Below are positions 1 through 8,929 of a stretch of DNA of 64,000 nucleotides, in pieces. Under the pieces are notes generated by a model. That model saw nothing but the letters and a program-made list of their open reading frames with translations, did no database searches and was not told where the DNA came from. Source of the DNA: Pseudomonas sp. NBRC 111124 (GTDB lineage Bacteria; Pseudomonadota; Gammaproteobacteria; Pseudomonadales; Pseudomonadaceae); assembly GCF_001320245.1 (NCBI RefSeq), contig NZ_BCBA01000036.1, positions 1 through 64,000 on the forward strand, in the 5' to 3' direction. The first letter of the stretch is position 1. Every line of letters begins with the position of its first letter. Position numbers and translations under genes: made by a program.

Positions 1-77
1 CTGGTTGAAATCAGCCATGTGAGCTGATCGCCATGACCGAAAAGAACAATCTCTGTCACACCGCTTGCTCCCCTCCC

Positions 78-110
78 AGCCCGGTCCATTGACCGGGCTT
101 TGTTTTTTTA
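78..110 (+). terminator. Rho-independent terminator of an upstream gene
   Basis: A 9-bp perfect stem (agcccggtc/gaccgggct, 78-86 and 91-99) with a 4-base loop is followed by a T-rich tract. It should end a rightward transcript entering from outside the window. The only coding trace is a short frame closing at 25-27, which cannot be assigned to a protein. Confidence 0.85.
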
Positions 111-149
111 TCTAGAGTGCCCAGCCTTACCGTCACAGAAGCCCACCCC

Positions 150-785
150 ATGCTGCCGCGCGCCGAACAGAAGCTACAGACCCGCCAGGCCCTGCTGGAC
201 GCCGCCTGCCAGCTCATGGAGAGCGGCCGTGGCTTTGGCAGCGTCAGCCTGCGCGAAGTGGCCAAGGTGGCAGGCATCGTACCCACCGGCTTCTATCGGC
301 ACTTTCCCGACATGGATGCCCTGGGCCTGGCACTGGTAGCCGAAGTCGACACCACGTTCCGCCAGACCATCCGCCTGGTGCGGCATAACGAATTCGAACT
401 TGGTGGCATCACCGATGCTTCCGTGCGCATCTTCCTCGACGTGGTCTCCGCCCACCGCGCGCAGTTCCTGTTCCTCGCCCGCGAGCAGTACGGTGGTTCC
501 CAACCCGTACGCCAGGCCATCGCCCGCCTGCGCCAGGACATCAGCGACGACCTGGCCACCGACCTTGCGCGGATGAAGCGCTGGCAGCACCTGGACAATG
601 CCGCACTGGCGGTGATGGCCGACCTGGTGGTGAAGACCGTGTTCGCCACCCTGCCGGAATTGATCGACAGCCCGGAACCGGGTTATCCACAGGTGCTCAG
701 CGCCCAGGAAAAGATCACCCAGCAGCTGCGCTTCATCTTCGTCGGCGCGCGCCACTGGCAAGGGCTGGGCAACCCGCAACCCTAG
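150..785 (+). CDS. TetR-family repressor, DesT/FabR type
   Basis: A 211-residue TetR-type regulator. The N-terminal helix-turn-helix (about residues 10-55) contains VAGIVPTGFYRHF, which matches the recognition-helix region of FabR and P. aeruginosa DesT. Those proteins sense acyl-CoA and repress unsaturated fatty acid synthesis or desaturation genes. The C-terminal two thirds form the ligand-binding and dimer domain. The ATG at 150 gives the usual family length. A GTG at 117 in the same frame would add 11 residues without homology. No desaturase genes lie beside it, so control of lipid unsaturation is inferred from the family only. A perfect DnaA-box 9-mer lies inside the gene at 683-691. Confidence 0.85.
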   Translation: MLPRAEQKLQTRQALLDAACQLMESGRGFGSVSLREVAKVAGIVPTGFYRHFPDMDALGLALVAEVDTTFRQTIRLVRHNEFELGGITDASVRIFLDVVSAHRAQFLFLAREQYGGSQPVRQAIARLRQDISDDLATDLARMKRWQHLDNAALAVMADLVVKTVFATLPELIDSPEPGYPQVLSAQEKITQQLRFIFVGARHWQGLGNPQP

Positions 786-828
786 TTCTGCTACCATGGC
801 GCCCTGCCCGAAAGCGACGAGCGCCGAC

Positions 829-1926
829 ATGCCCAACCCCCGCCCTACCCTGCCCGAACTGGCCCGCTTCAACCAGCACTTCGCCGAACGCATCGTGCCG
901 CTGTGGCAAGGCCCGGGCTGGAATGCCGACATGGCCCTGCCCTACGAAGCCCTGGACGCCCAGCACCGTCCGTTGCCGGTGCAGCGCTACCGGGCCATGG
1001 CCTGTGCACGTCAGCTTTACCTGTTCAGCAGCCGTATCGAGCAACCGGGCGCAGCCGAGCGGGCGGCGGCACTGTTCCGTTCGTTGCAGAAGCACTTCCA
1101 CGATGCCGAACACGGCGGCTGGTTCTACAGCATTGATGCCCAGGGCAAGCCACTGGACCGGCGCAAGGACCTCTACACCCATGCATTCATCGTCTTTGCT
1201 TGCGCGCACTACTGGGGCAAGGTCGGCGAAGGCTTGGTTGAAGCCACCCTCAATGCTGCCCTGGAAGTGCTCGACGAGCAGTTCGCTCGGGATGATGGCC
1301 TGTATGAGGCCAGCCTCGGCGAAGGCTGGACCGACCTCGGCAGTGGCCCATTGCAAAACCCGCAAATGCACCTGGCCGAGGCCTTCCTGCAGGTGCTGGC
1401 AGTGCGCGAAGACGAGCACGTGCAACAATCGCTGCTGCAGTTGTGCACAGCCCTGCAAGCGCATTTCATCGAACCCCAGCATGGGCTGATGCTGGAAAAA
1501 CCACGGGGCGCTGTGGATAACTGGTTCGAGCCCGGCCACCAGTTCGAATGGTTCTACCTGCTGGAGACCTCGCCGCTGCTGCGAGGGACGCCACTGCACG
1601 CCTCCATCGAGCGGGCCTTCGGCTATGCCGAACTTTGCGGGGTCAACAATGCGGCAGTGCTGGCCATGCTCGACGTGGAAGGCAACGTGCTCGATGCGAC
1701 CCAGCGGATCTGGGCGCAGGCGGAATACCTGCGGGCGCTAGTTTTGCGCCCGGGGAATGAGGCGAAGCTGCTGGTCCAGTTGAAGGCGATGGAACAGCAG
1801 TTTCTGCATACCGGTGGCTGGTATGAATGCCGGGATGGTGAAGGAGCCGTGAGCCGGCATGACATGCCGTCGACTACACCCTATCACCTGGCGACTTGCC
1901 TGGAAGGCTTGCAGCGCCTGACGTGA
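829..1926 (+). CDS. AGE-family sugar epimerase/isomerase (mannose isomerase-like)
   Basis: A 365-residue cytosolic protein of the N-acylglucosamine 2-epimerase family, an (alpha/alpha)6 barrel. Family marks are visible in order: KDLYTHAFIVFA, PGHQFEWFYLLE and TPYHLATCLEG. These carry the conserved histidines that act in sugar isomerisation. Length and motifs fit the bacterial D-mannose isomerase/YihS branch better than true GlcNAc 2-epimerases, but the substrate cannot be fixed from sequence. The ATG at 829 is preferred; an in-frame ATG at 796 would add 11 residues with no ribosome-binding site. The gene follows the TetR gene by about 40 bases and ends at a REP pair. Confidence 0.8.
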   Translation: MPNPRPTLPELARFNQHFAERIVPLWQGPGWNADMALPYEALDAQHRPLPVQRYRAMACARQLYLFSSRIEQPGAAERAAALFRSLQKHFHDAEHGGWFYSIDAQGKPLDRRKDLYTHAFIVFACAHYWGKVGEGLVEATLNAALEVLDEQFARDDGLYEASLGEGWTDLGSGPLQNPQMHLAEAFLQVLAVREDEHVQQSLLQLCTALQAHFIEPQHGLMLEKPRGAVDNWFEPGHQFEWFYLLETSPLLRGTPLHASIERAFGYAELCGVNNAAVLAMLDVEGNVLDATQRIWAQAEYLRALVLRPGNEAKLLVQLKAMEQQFLHTGGWYECRDGEGAVSRHDMPSTTPYHLATCLEGLQRLT

Positions 1927-1929
1927 CGC

Positions 1930-1999
1930 ATTCGCGGGGCAAGCCCGCTCCTACATGAATTACGCGATCCTTGTAGGAGCGGGCTTGCCCCGCGAAAGG
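1930..1999. repeat. REP pair (BIME), GGGGCAAGCCCGC type
   Basis: Two inverted copies of a P. putida-type REP unit (ttcgcggggcaagcccgctc... and its complement) are separated by about 16 bases. Together they can fold into one long hairpin. It sits between two convergent genes and may act as a transcription block or 3' stabiliser for both. Confidence 0.9.
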
Positions 2000-2008
2000 G
2001 CCCTCGGA

Positions 2009-2776
2009 TCAGTCCCTGGTGGAGCGGTCGATCGACAGCCCCGCGAAGTCCTGGCGCACCGGCATCAGCTCAAGGCTGTTGATGTTGATATGCGCCGGCT
2101 GGTTGAGGATCCAGAAGATCGTCTCGGCAATGTCCTGTGGCTGGATCGGCTCGGCGCCTGCGTATGTTGCGTCGTACTTGGCCTGGTCACCGCTGTTGCG
2201 CACCAGCGAGAATTCGCTCTCGCACAGGCCCGGCTCGATGTTGCTCACCCGCACGCCGGTGCCGCGCAGGTCGCAGCGCAGGCTCAGCGAGAACTGGCCG
2301 ACGAAGGCCTTGGTGCCGCCATACACGTTACTGCCCGGGTACGGGTAATTGCCCGCCACGGAACCGACGTTGAGGATCGACGCGCCGCGACCATGGGCGA
2401 TCAGGCGTGGCAGCAACAGATGGGTGGTGTACATCAGGCCCTTGATGTTGGTGTCGACCATGGTGTCCCAGTCGTCCAGGCTGCAGTTCTGCGCCGCATC
2501 CACACCCAGCGCCAGGCCGGCGTTGTTGACCAGGCCGCGCAACTTGTCGAAACCGGCCGGCAGGCTCGCGATGGCCTGCTCCATGGCCTTGCGATCACGC
2601 ACGTCGACAGCCAGGCCGTGCACTTCGGTCTTGGCCGACAGTTCGGCGCACAGGGCATCCAGACGTTCCTTGCGACGGCCGGTGAGCACCAGCTTCCAGC
2701 CGGCCTCTGCAAAACGGCGGGCAGTGGCCTCGCCAAAGCCGGAAGTGGCGCCAGTGATGAATACGGTGGACGTCAT
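2009..2776 (-). CDS. Short-chain dehydrogenase, YdfG family (NADP-dependent 3-hydroxy acid dehydrogenase)
   Basis: A 255-residue classical short-chain dehydrogenase/reductase. It has the N-terminal cofactor motif TGATSGFG, the NNAG motif, the catalytic serine in NVGSVAG and the YGGTK active site. The sequence follows E. coli YdfG closely along its length (for example WDTMVDTN, NIEPGL and a C-terminal SLELMPV). YdfG oxidises 3-hydroxy acids such as serine, L-allo-threonine and 3-hydroxyisobutyrate and reduces malonic semialdehyde with NADP(H). The start at 2776 has GAGGA about ten bases upstream; an upstream ATG at 2803 has none. The gene stands alone and runs leftward into the REP pair. Confidence 0.9.
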   Translation of the reverse strand: MTSTVFITGATSGFGEATARRFAEAGWKLVLTGRRKERLDALCAELSAKTEVHGLAVDVRDRKAMEQAIASLPAGFDKLRGLVNNAGLALGVDAAQNCSLDDWDTMVDTNIKGLMYTTHLLLPRLIAHGRGASILNVGSVAGNYPYPGSNVYGGTKAFVGQFSLSLRCDLRGTGVRVSNIEPGLCESEFSLVRNSGDQAKYDATYAGAEPIQPQDIAETIFWILNQPAHININSLELMPVRQDFAGLSIDRSTRD

Positions 2777-3370
2777 GCTCTGTTCCTCACGGTAGATGGT
2801 CATGGCAGGTTCGCAGCATGCCCGTGCCGAACGCCGTCAGCAAGCCAATCGGGCCGCTGTTCATTTTTTGTACATGTTCCGCAAACCCTTGCCACAGAGG
2901 GGCCGGCGCCAGCTATGCGCATGTTATCCACAAAGCTTTCCCCACGGATTGGGGGCAACTTGTCCACTGTGCGGAACCCTTTCAGCGTATCGCGGTCACT
3001 GGATATCTTTTCGGTGATGGCGCAACGCTTTCAAGCATGCCGTCTACAGCGGTCTGTCCAAGGCTTTCCCACAGACTTATCCACAGGCTTTGAAGCGTTC
3101 ATTGCAAGGTATGGACTGTGCAGAAAAAGCCTGTGAAACCAGGCAGGAAGGGCAACTGATCAAATTATGATCAGAGCCTTGCAGGCCTTGCAAATAAAGG
3201 GATAGAGCGAGGTGCCACCATGTTTTCCACAGGCGGTTCCACATTAATCGTGGAAAAGATTCAACCTGTGGAAACAAGAGCTTGCGAGGGGATTGTCGAG
3301 TGGCTCGAGAAAGATATGCGACAAGTTGTCCACATTTTAGATGGGGCTGCATTGCAGCCCCGACTTGAAC
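2777..3370. other. 594-base intergenic region rich in DnaA-box-like 9-mers
   Basis: No convincing gene was seen. The region holds two perfect TTATCCACA boxes (2924-2932 and 3077-3085). One-mismatch versions lie at 3223-3231 (TTTTCCACA) and 3326-3334 (TTGTCCACA). Two-mismatch versions lie at 2960-2968, 3065-3073 and, on the other strand, 3267-3275. A separate inverted repeat, CTGATCA-5-TGATCAG, lies at 3156-3174. The promoter of the leftward dehydrogenase gene must also lie here. Function is unknown; DnaA binding is a hypothesis. Confidence 0.7.
3343..3361 (-). terminator. Stem-loop after livF
   Basis: A perfect 9-bp inverted repeat (ggggctgca/tgcagcccc) with a single central base starts ten bases beyond the livF stop. 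The T-run on the leftward strand is poor, so it may stabilise the mRNA end rather than terminate strongly. Confidence 0.5.
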
Positions 3371-4087
3371 TCAATGCCCGCCGAGGTACGCGTTGCGCAC
3401 CTCTTCATTGACCAAAAGCTCCTGCCCCGTCCCGCTCATGCGGATCTGCCCATTGACCATCACATACGCCCGGTCCGACAACTTCAGCGCATGGTTGGCG
3501 TTCTGCTCTACCAGGAAGATGGTCATCCCGGTCTTGGCCAGTTCACGCAGGGTCGCGAAGATCTGCTTGACCACGATCGGCGCCAGCCCAAGCGACGGCT
3601 CGTCCAGCAGCAACAGCTTTGGCCGGCTCATCAGCGCCCGGGCAATGGCCAGCATTTGCTGCTCGCCGCCGGACATGGTCATCGCCCGCTGGTTGCGCCG
3701 CTCCTTCAGGCGCGGGAACAGTTCGAACATGCGCTGCATGTCTTCAGCGGCGTACTTGTCGCCGATGGGGATGGTGCCCATCATCAGGTTCTCCTCGACG
3801 GTCATGTCGGGGAACACCCGGCGCCCTTCCGGCGACTGGGCGATGCCGTTGGAGGCGATGTAGTGCGACGACTTGCGGGTGATGTCGGTGCCCCGGTAAA
3901 CGATATGCCCGGACGCCGCCCGCGGCTGGCCGAAGATCGACATCAGCAGGGTCGACTTGCCGGCGCCGTTGGCACCGATCAGGCTCACCGTCTCGCCTTC
4001 GTTGATGTGCATCGACACCTTCTTCAGGGCCTGGATCGGCCCGTAGAACACGTCCAGTTCCTTCAGTTCGAGAATGGGTGCACTCAT
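3371..4087 (-). CDS. livF: Branched-chain amino acid ABC transporter ATPase LivF (BraG)
   Basis: A 238-residue cytoplasmic ATPase that, with LivG, powers uptake of leucine, isoleucine and valine through LivHM. Walker A is GANGAGKS, the signature is MSGGEQQM and Walker B is LLLLDEPSLG. The DEPSLGLAPI run is typical of the LivF/BraG branch. It is the last gene of the leftward livK-H-M-G-F operon. Its ATG overlaps the livG stop by four bases (4084-4087), which implies translational coupling. Confidence 0.97.
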   Translation of the reverse strand: MSAPILELKELDVFYGPIQALKKVSMHINEGETVSLIGANGAGKSTLLMSIFGQPRAASGHIVYRGTDITRKSSHYIASNGIAQSPEGRRVFPDMTVEENLMMGTIPIGDKYAAEDMQRMFELFPRLKERRNQRAMTMSGGEQQMLAIARALMSRPKLLLLDEPSLGLAPIVVKQIFATLRELAKTGMTIFLVEQNANHALKLSDRAYVMVNGQIRMSGTGQELLVNEEVRNAYLGGH

Positions 4088-4959
4088 ACCAGTTCCTCTT
4101 CGTCGGCACCCAGGTAGGCGGCGATCACCGTCGGGTTGTGGCGGATTTCCTGCGGGGCGCCTTCGGCAATCACGTTGCCGTGGTCGAGCACAACGATATG
4201 GTCGGAAATGCTCATGACCATGCCCATGTCGTGTTCGATCAGCACCACGGTGATGTCGTGCTCGTCACGCAGCACACGGATCATGCGGCTCAAGGCTTCG
4301 GTCTCCTGCGGGTTGAGGCCGGCAGCCGGCTCGTCCAGGCAGATGATCTTCGGCCGTGTGCACATGGCCCGGGCGATTTCCAGGCGGCGCTGCTGGCCGT
4401 ATGACAGCTCACCGGCCAGGCGGTTGGCGCAGTCGACCAGGTCGACCACTTCCAGCCAGTAGAACGCATGGTCCAGGGCGTCGCTCTCGGCCTTGCGGTA
4501 GGCCTTGGTGTTGAGTACCCCGGCCAGCAGGTTGCGGTTGACCCACATGTGCTGGGCCACCAGCAGGTTTTCCACCACCGACATTTCCTTGAACAGGCGA
4601 ATGTTCTGGAAGGTCCGCGCCAGGCCGGCGCGGTTGACCAGGTGGGTACCGCCGAACATCTTGTAGTACAGGCGGTTGGCAAAGCGCGCAGGCGACACGA
4701 AATCCGCCGCCTGGAAGCGCTCGCCAAGCAGCTCGATGACATTGGTGTGGCTACCGCGCGCGTTCAGCTCGATGCGCCCGCCGCTGGCCTTGTAGAAGCC
4801 GGTCAGGCAGTTGAACACGGTGGTCTTGCCGGCACCGTTGGGGCCGATCAGGGCGAAGATCTGGTTGCGCTTGACCTTCAGGCTGACGTCGCTGAGCGCC
4901 TTGATGCCGCCGAACTGCATCATCAGGTTGTCGACCGAGAGAATGATTTCGTCGCTCAT
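4084..4959 (-). CDS. livG: Branched-chain amino acid ABC transporter ATPase LivG (BraF)
   Basis: A 291-residue ABC ATPase. Walker A is GPNGAGKT, the signature is LSYGQQRR and Walker B is IICLDEPAAGLN. The insert after Walker A (about residues 60-100) is longer than in LivF, as expected for the LivG/BraF branch. It pairs with LivF on the cytoplasmic face of LivH-LivM. The start at 4959 overlaps the livM stop by four bases (4956-4959). Confidence 0.97.
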   Translation of the reverse strand: MSDEIILSVDNLMMQFGGIKALSDVSLKVKRNQIFALIGPNGAGKTTVFNCLTGFYKASGGRIELNARGSHTNVIELLGERFQAADFVSPARFANRLYYKMFGGTHLVNRAGLARTFQNIRLFKEMSVVENLLVAQHMWVNRNLLAGVLNTKAYRKAESDALDHAFYWLEVVDLVDCANRLAGELSYGQQRRLEIARAMCTRPKIICLDEPAAGLNPQETEALSRMIRVLRDEHDITVVLIEHDMGMVMSISDHIVVLDHGNVIAEGAPQEIRHNPTVIAAYLGADEEELV

Positions 4960-6257
4960 GGCGCTACTCCTTTACGCGGGGTCACACCGGTGCGGCTGAT
5001 GCGGATCAGCCCACGCGGTCGCCAGATCATCATCAGCACCATCAGGACGCCAAACAGCAACACGCGGTACTCAGAGAAGCTGCGCAGCAGCTCCGGCGCG
5101 ACGGTCAGCACGAACGCCGCGATCACCACGCCGACGGTCGACCCCATGCCACCGAGCACGACGATGGCGAGGATCAACGCGGACTCGAAGAAGGTGAACG
5201 ACGACGGGTTGACGAAGCCCTGGTAAGTGGCGAAGAACACCCCGGCAAGGCCCGCAGTGGAAGCACCGAGGGTGAAAGCCGAGAGCTTCACCAGCACGTG
5301 GTTCAGGCCCATCGACCGGCAGGCGATTTCATCTTCGCGCAGCGCTTCCCAAGCGCGGCCGACCGGCATGCGGGTCAGCCGGTGCTTGATGTACAGCACC
5401 GCCAGCACGACCAGGAACAGCACGGTGTAGATGAATACGAACTTGAGGTTGGCGTTGTAGTCGATGCCGAGGAACTCGTGGATCGGCACACCCCCGTCCT
5501 TGGCCCTGCGGCCGAATTCCAGACCGAAGAAGGTCGGCGACGGCGCCGGCATACCGTTCGGGCCGCCGGTGAAGGACAGCCAGTTGTTCAGCACCAGGCG
5601 GATGATCTCGCCAAAGCCCAAGGTCACGATCGCCAGGTAGTCACCGTGCATTCGTAAAACCGGGAAGCCAAGGATGCACCCCGCCAGCGCTGCGGCGATG
5701 GCCGCCAGCGGCAGCACGCTCCAGAAGCCCAGGCCCAGATACTGGTAACCCAGCGCCAGGCCATAGGCACCAATGGCGTAGAACGCCACATAGCCCAGGT
5801 CGAGCAAGCCGGCCAGGCCGACCACGATGTTCAGGCCCAGGCCCAGCAGCACGTAGATCAGGCCAAGGATGACCACGGTCAGCAGGTACTTGTTGGCAAA
5901 TACCGGGAAGATGATGGCGATCACCACCAGCGCCGGGATGATGTAGCGCAACCGCGACTTGTAGTCCGGCGAATTGACGTGCACACCCGAGCCGCCGCTG
6001 TCGAAGCCTTCGAGCATGCGCCGCCCGGCGGCGGTCTGCACAAACAGGCTGAGCAGGAAGCGCCCGAGCATCACTCCGCCAACCAGCCACGCCACCCGGC
6101 GTGGTTCGGCGTTGAAGGTGTAGCCGTCGAGCACCACGCCGACGATCGGGCCGAAGACAATGAGCGCCAGCAGGCCGGCGACGATGGTCTCCAGCAGGCT
6201 GCGTTTGATATCGAAACCTTTGGTTTCAGAGGCAGAGGCAATCTTGGCAATCGACAT
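4956..6257 (-). CDS. livM: Branched-chain amino acid ABC transporter permease LivM (BraE)
   Basis: A 433-residue inner-membrane permease of the LivM/BraE type. The first 90 residues hold two hydrophobic segments that extend the shorter LivM proteins. A typical permease core follows, with IVVGLAGLLDLGYVAFYAIG and the EAA-like loop GRAWEALREDEIACRSMG that contacts the ATPases. The ATG at 6257 has AAGGTG upstream. A GTG at 6263 would overlap the livH stop and is the alternative start. Confidence 0.95.
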   Translation of the reverse strand: MSIAKIASASETKGFDIKRSLLETIVAGLLALIVFGPIVGVVLDGYTFNAEPRRVAWLVGGVMLGRFLLSLFVQTAAGRRMLEGFDSGGSGVHVNSPDYKSRLRYIIPALVVIAIIFPVFANKYLLTVVILGLIYVLLGLGLNIVVGLAGLLDLGYVAFYAIGAYGLALGYQYLGLGFWSVLPLAAIAAALAGCILGFPVLRMHGDYLAIVTLGFGEIIRLVLNNWLSFTGGPNGMPAPSPTFFGLEFGRRAKDGGVPIHEFLGIDYNANLKFVFIYTVLFLVVLAVLYIKHRLTRMPVGRAWEALREDEIACRSMGLNHVLVKLSAFTLGASTAGLAGVFFATYQGFVNPSSFTFFESALILAIVVLGGMGSTVGVVIAAFVLTVAPELLRSFSEYRVLLFGVLMVLMMIWRPRGLIRISRTGVTPRKGVAP

Positions 6258-6259
6258 GT

Positions 6260-7174
6260 TCACACCTTAGCCACGAGCGGGCGACCCAGCAGGCCTTGTG
6301 GGCGGAAGATAAGGATCATCACCAGCAGCGAGAAGCTGAACACGTCCTTGTAGTCGGAGTTGATCAGGCCAGAGAACAGCGACTCGGAAATCCCCAGGAT
6401 GATCCCGCCGAGCATGGCGCCTGGCAGCGAACCGATGCCGCCCAGTACCGCGGCGGTGAACGCCTTGATACCGATGATGAAGCCGGCGTAGAAGTCGAAG
6501 GTGCCGTAGTTCAGGGTGATCAACACGCCGGCCAGCGCGGCCATCACCGCACCGATGACGAATACGTAGGAAATTACCCGGTCGGTGTTGATACCGAGGA
6601 TCGACGCCATCTTGCGGTCTTGCTGGGTGGCGCGGCACATGCGGCCGAGCTTGGTGTACTTGATCACGTAGGTGAGCAGGCCCATGCCGACGAACGCTGC
6701 CACCAGGATGAAGATCTTGGTGTAGGTCAGTTGTACGAAGCCGGTGCCGACGTCAATGCGCATGGCACCTTCGAGCAGGGTCGGCACGCCTTGCTGGCGG
6801 GCGCCCTGGCTGATCTGTGCGTAGTTCTGCAGGATCAGGGAGATGCCGATGGCACTGATCAGCGGTGCCAGGCGGGTGGAGTTGCGCAGAGGTTTGTAGG
6901 CGATGCGCTCGATGGTGAAGCCATACACGCCCGTGACGACGATGGTGAACAACAGTGTGCCCAGCATCAGCAGGGGGAACGACTCGATACCGAAGTAAGC
7001 CAGCAATGCCAGGCTGATCGCCGCCAGGTAAGCGGAAATCATGTACACCTCGCCGTGCGCGAAGTTGATCATGCCGATGATGCCATAGACCATTGTGTAG
7101 CCGATGGCGATCAGGCCATAGACCGACCCGAGGGTCAGGCCGTTGACCAGTTGCTGCAGGAAAATACCATCCAT
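6260..7174 (-). CDS. livH: Branched-chain amino acid ABC transporter permease LivH (BraD)
   Basis: A 304-residue inner-membrane permease, about eight hydrophobic segments. Family marks include LTLGSVYGLIAIGYTMVYGI near the N terminus and the cytoplasmic loop GRMCRATQQDRKMASILGIN, which docks the ATPases. It forms the translocation pore with LivM. It follows livK after about 148 bases holding a strong stem-loop, and abuts livM directly. Confidence 0.96.
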   Translation of the reverse strand: MDGIFLQQLVNGLTLGSVYGLIAIGYTMVYGIIGMINFAHGEVYMISAYLAAISLALLAYFGIESFPLLMLGTLLFTIVVTGVYGFTIERIAYKPLRNSTRLAPLISAIGISLILQNYAQISQGARQQGVPTLLEGAMRIDVGTGFVQLTYTKIFILVAAFVGMGLLTYVIKYTKLGRMCRATQQDRKMASILGINTDRVISYVFVIGAVMAALAGVLITLNYGTFDFYAGFIIGIKAFTAAVLGGIGSLPGAMLGGIILGISESLFSGLINSDYKDVFSFSLLVMILIFRPQGLLGRPLVAKV

Positions 7175-7289
7175 AACGCAATCTCACCTGAGCGAGACGA
7201 CACCAGTGCTGACGACCACAAGCCACGGATGAAGCGGGCCTGGCGGCGCAGAACCGTGCACGTCTCCGAATAAGGACCGCAGGGGCAAT

Positions 7290-7311
7290 GGCCCGGACGG
7301 GCGTCCGGGCC
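7290..7311 (-). other. Stem-loop in the livK-livH spacer
   Basis: An inverted repeat GGCCCGGACG/CGTCCGGGCC with a two-base gap lies just past the livK stop. No T-run follows on the transcribed strand, so it is unlikely to be a full terminator. Placement fits an mRNA-processing or decay barrier that would allow more LivK than membrane components. Confidence 0.6.
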
Positions 7312-7322
7312 AGGTGCCGTTA

Positions 7323-8459
7323 TTATTTTTGTTTTTCCAGCTGGTGGTACTTGCCGTCCTTGTCCCACTGGTAGACCACGTAGTCAGAGACGGTCAGGTC
7401 GCCCTTCTGGTCCCACTTCTTCTCGCCCATGACGGTCTTGACCGGGTTGGCTTTGAGCCACTTGGCAGCGTCTTCGCCCTTGTTCGACTTGGAACCGTTG
7501 AACGCGGCAGCCAGGGCCTGCAGCGAGGCATAGGCGTACAGGGTGTAGCCTTCCGGTTCGGTACCGGCCTTGCGGAACTCTTCCACCACCGCCTTGCTGT
7601 CTGGCAGCAGGCGCGGGTCGGCGCCGAAGGTCATGTAGACGCCATCGACGTACTGCGCGCCGCCGGCGGTGGCCACCAGTTCGTCGGTGACGATGCCGTC
7701 ATCGGACATGAACTTGACGTCCTTCAGGCCCTGCTCGCGCAGCTGGCGTACCAGCGGGCCGGCTTCCGGGTGCAGGCCACCGAAGTAGACAACGTCGGCA
7801 CCGGCGGCACGGATCTTGGTGACCACGGCGCTGAAGTCTTTCTCGCCACGGGTCAGGCCTTCATACAGCACCGGCTTGACGCCTCGCTTCTCCAGCTGTG
7901 CCTTGGTCGCATCGGCCAGGCCTTGGCCGTAGGTGTCCTTGTCGTGCAGCACCGCTACTTTCTTGCCTTTGAGCACGTCGACGATGTAGTCGCCGGCGAC
8001 GATACCCTGCTGGTCATCACGGCCGCACATGCGGAACATGGCGGAAAGACCACGCTCGGTAACCTGTGGGTTTGTGGAGCCCGGGGTAATGGCGATCACA
8101 CCGGCTTCGTCATACACCTCGGAGGCCGGGATGGTGTTGGAGGAGCAGAAGTGCCCGACCACGCCGATCACCTTGTCCTGGTCGACCAGGCGGTTGGCCA
8201 CGGCCACGGCCTGCTTCGGCTCGCAGGCGTCATCACCTTTCACCAGGACGATTTTCTCGCCGTTCACGCCGCCAGCAGCGTTGATCTTGTCGGCCGCTGC
8301 CTGCGCACCTTTCATGTACTGCTCGCCAAACGCTGCGTTGGCCCCGGTCATGGGGCCAGCGACGCCGATCTTGACGTCGGCCTGAACATACGAAGAAACA
8401 CCCAGTGCCGTAGCTACGGCCAGAGCCAGGAAACCTTTCTTGTAAAACGTCTGCGACAT
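7323..8459 (-). CDS. livK: Periplasmic branched-chain amino acid binding protein LivK (BraC)
   Basis: A 378-residue type I periplasmic binding protein. A signal peptide ends near SSYVQA (about residues 1-27) and the mature part begins with the family mark KIGVAGPMTGANAAFGEQY. Two cysteines (in DDACEPKQ and HFCSSNT) match the disulfide of LIV-binding proteins. It delivers leucine, isoleucine, valine and often alanine or threonine to LivHM. As first gene of the operon it is probably the most expressed. The ribosome-binding site TAGGAG lies about ten bases before the ATG. Confidence 0.96.
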   Translation of the reverse strand: MSQTFYKKGFLALAVATALGVSSYVQADVKIGVAGPMTGANAAFGEQYMKGAQAAADKINAAGGVNGEKIVLVKGDDACEPKQAVAVANRLVDQDKVIGVVGHFCSSNTIPASEVYDEAGVIAITPGSTNPQVTERGLSAMFRMCGRDDQQGIVAGDYIVDVLKGKKVAVLHDKDTYGQGLADATKAQLEKRGVKPVLYEGLTRGEKDFSAVVTKIRAAGADVVYFGGLHPEAGPLVRQLREQGLKDVKFMSDDGIVTDELVATAGGAQYVDGVYMTFGADPRLLPDSKAVVEEFRKAGTEPEGYTLYAYASLQALAAAFNGSKSNKGEDAAKWLKANPVKTVMGEKKWDQKGDLTVSDYVVYQWDKDGKYHQLEKQK

Positions 8460-8929
8460 GAGGTGGTGCTCCTAGAGTTTTTTTTGGTTGGCACTACAAC
8501 TTCTCAGCCCTGTGCTCAGAGCAAGGGCCGTGCCATCGGTTTTGTCTTCCGGGCAAACACACTGTAAAGGTCGACCCCAGGCGACCGACGGCCTTTTCTT
8601 TATTGAGCGTGCAACCGTCTGCCACGCGGCAGGCGCCACCACACGTACAGACAAGGAGCAACCGCTGAGTGCCATCATTGCAACCCTGGCAAGTGTTTAC
8701 GTGCAACCACCCTGTAACAGTGGACGTCACCGAAGTGCACACCGCTGGTGCGCGACTGCTACAGGTGGCACTGTTTCAAGGCTAGCTGGTGCACGGAAAA
8801 AGCCACTTGTTTTGGCTGTTAAGTCCCCTTTCGCGGGCTCGCCCGCTCCCACAGAGGCCGGCGCAGACACAACAAGATCGAAAAGGCTGGCACAATGTCC
8901 ACCATTCGCCGTTTCCGGAGCCCCCTTTG
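8460..8929. promoter_or_regulatory. Divergent control region between livK and pncB
   Basis: A 470-base gap between oppositely facing genes, so it must hold both promoters. No pair of -35/-10 hexamers was good enough to name. A single REP half-unit lies at 8827-8854. No coding frame or known riboswitch was recognised. Confidence 0.6.
8827..8854. repeat. Single REP unit, GGGCTCGCCCGC type
   Basis: One copy of the P. putida REP hairpin (tttcgcgggctcgcccgctc) with no inverted partner nearby. It lies about 80 bases before pncB. Confidence 0.7.

Noticed and set aside
33..92. A 19-codon frame at the left edge
   Set aside because: It has no ribosome-binding site and its end lies in the terminator stem.
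8460..8929. Sigma-54 promoter before livK or pncB
   Set aside because: TGGCAC occurs several times (near 8489, 8766, 8888), but none has TTGCA/T at the required spacing.
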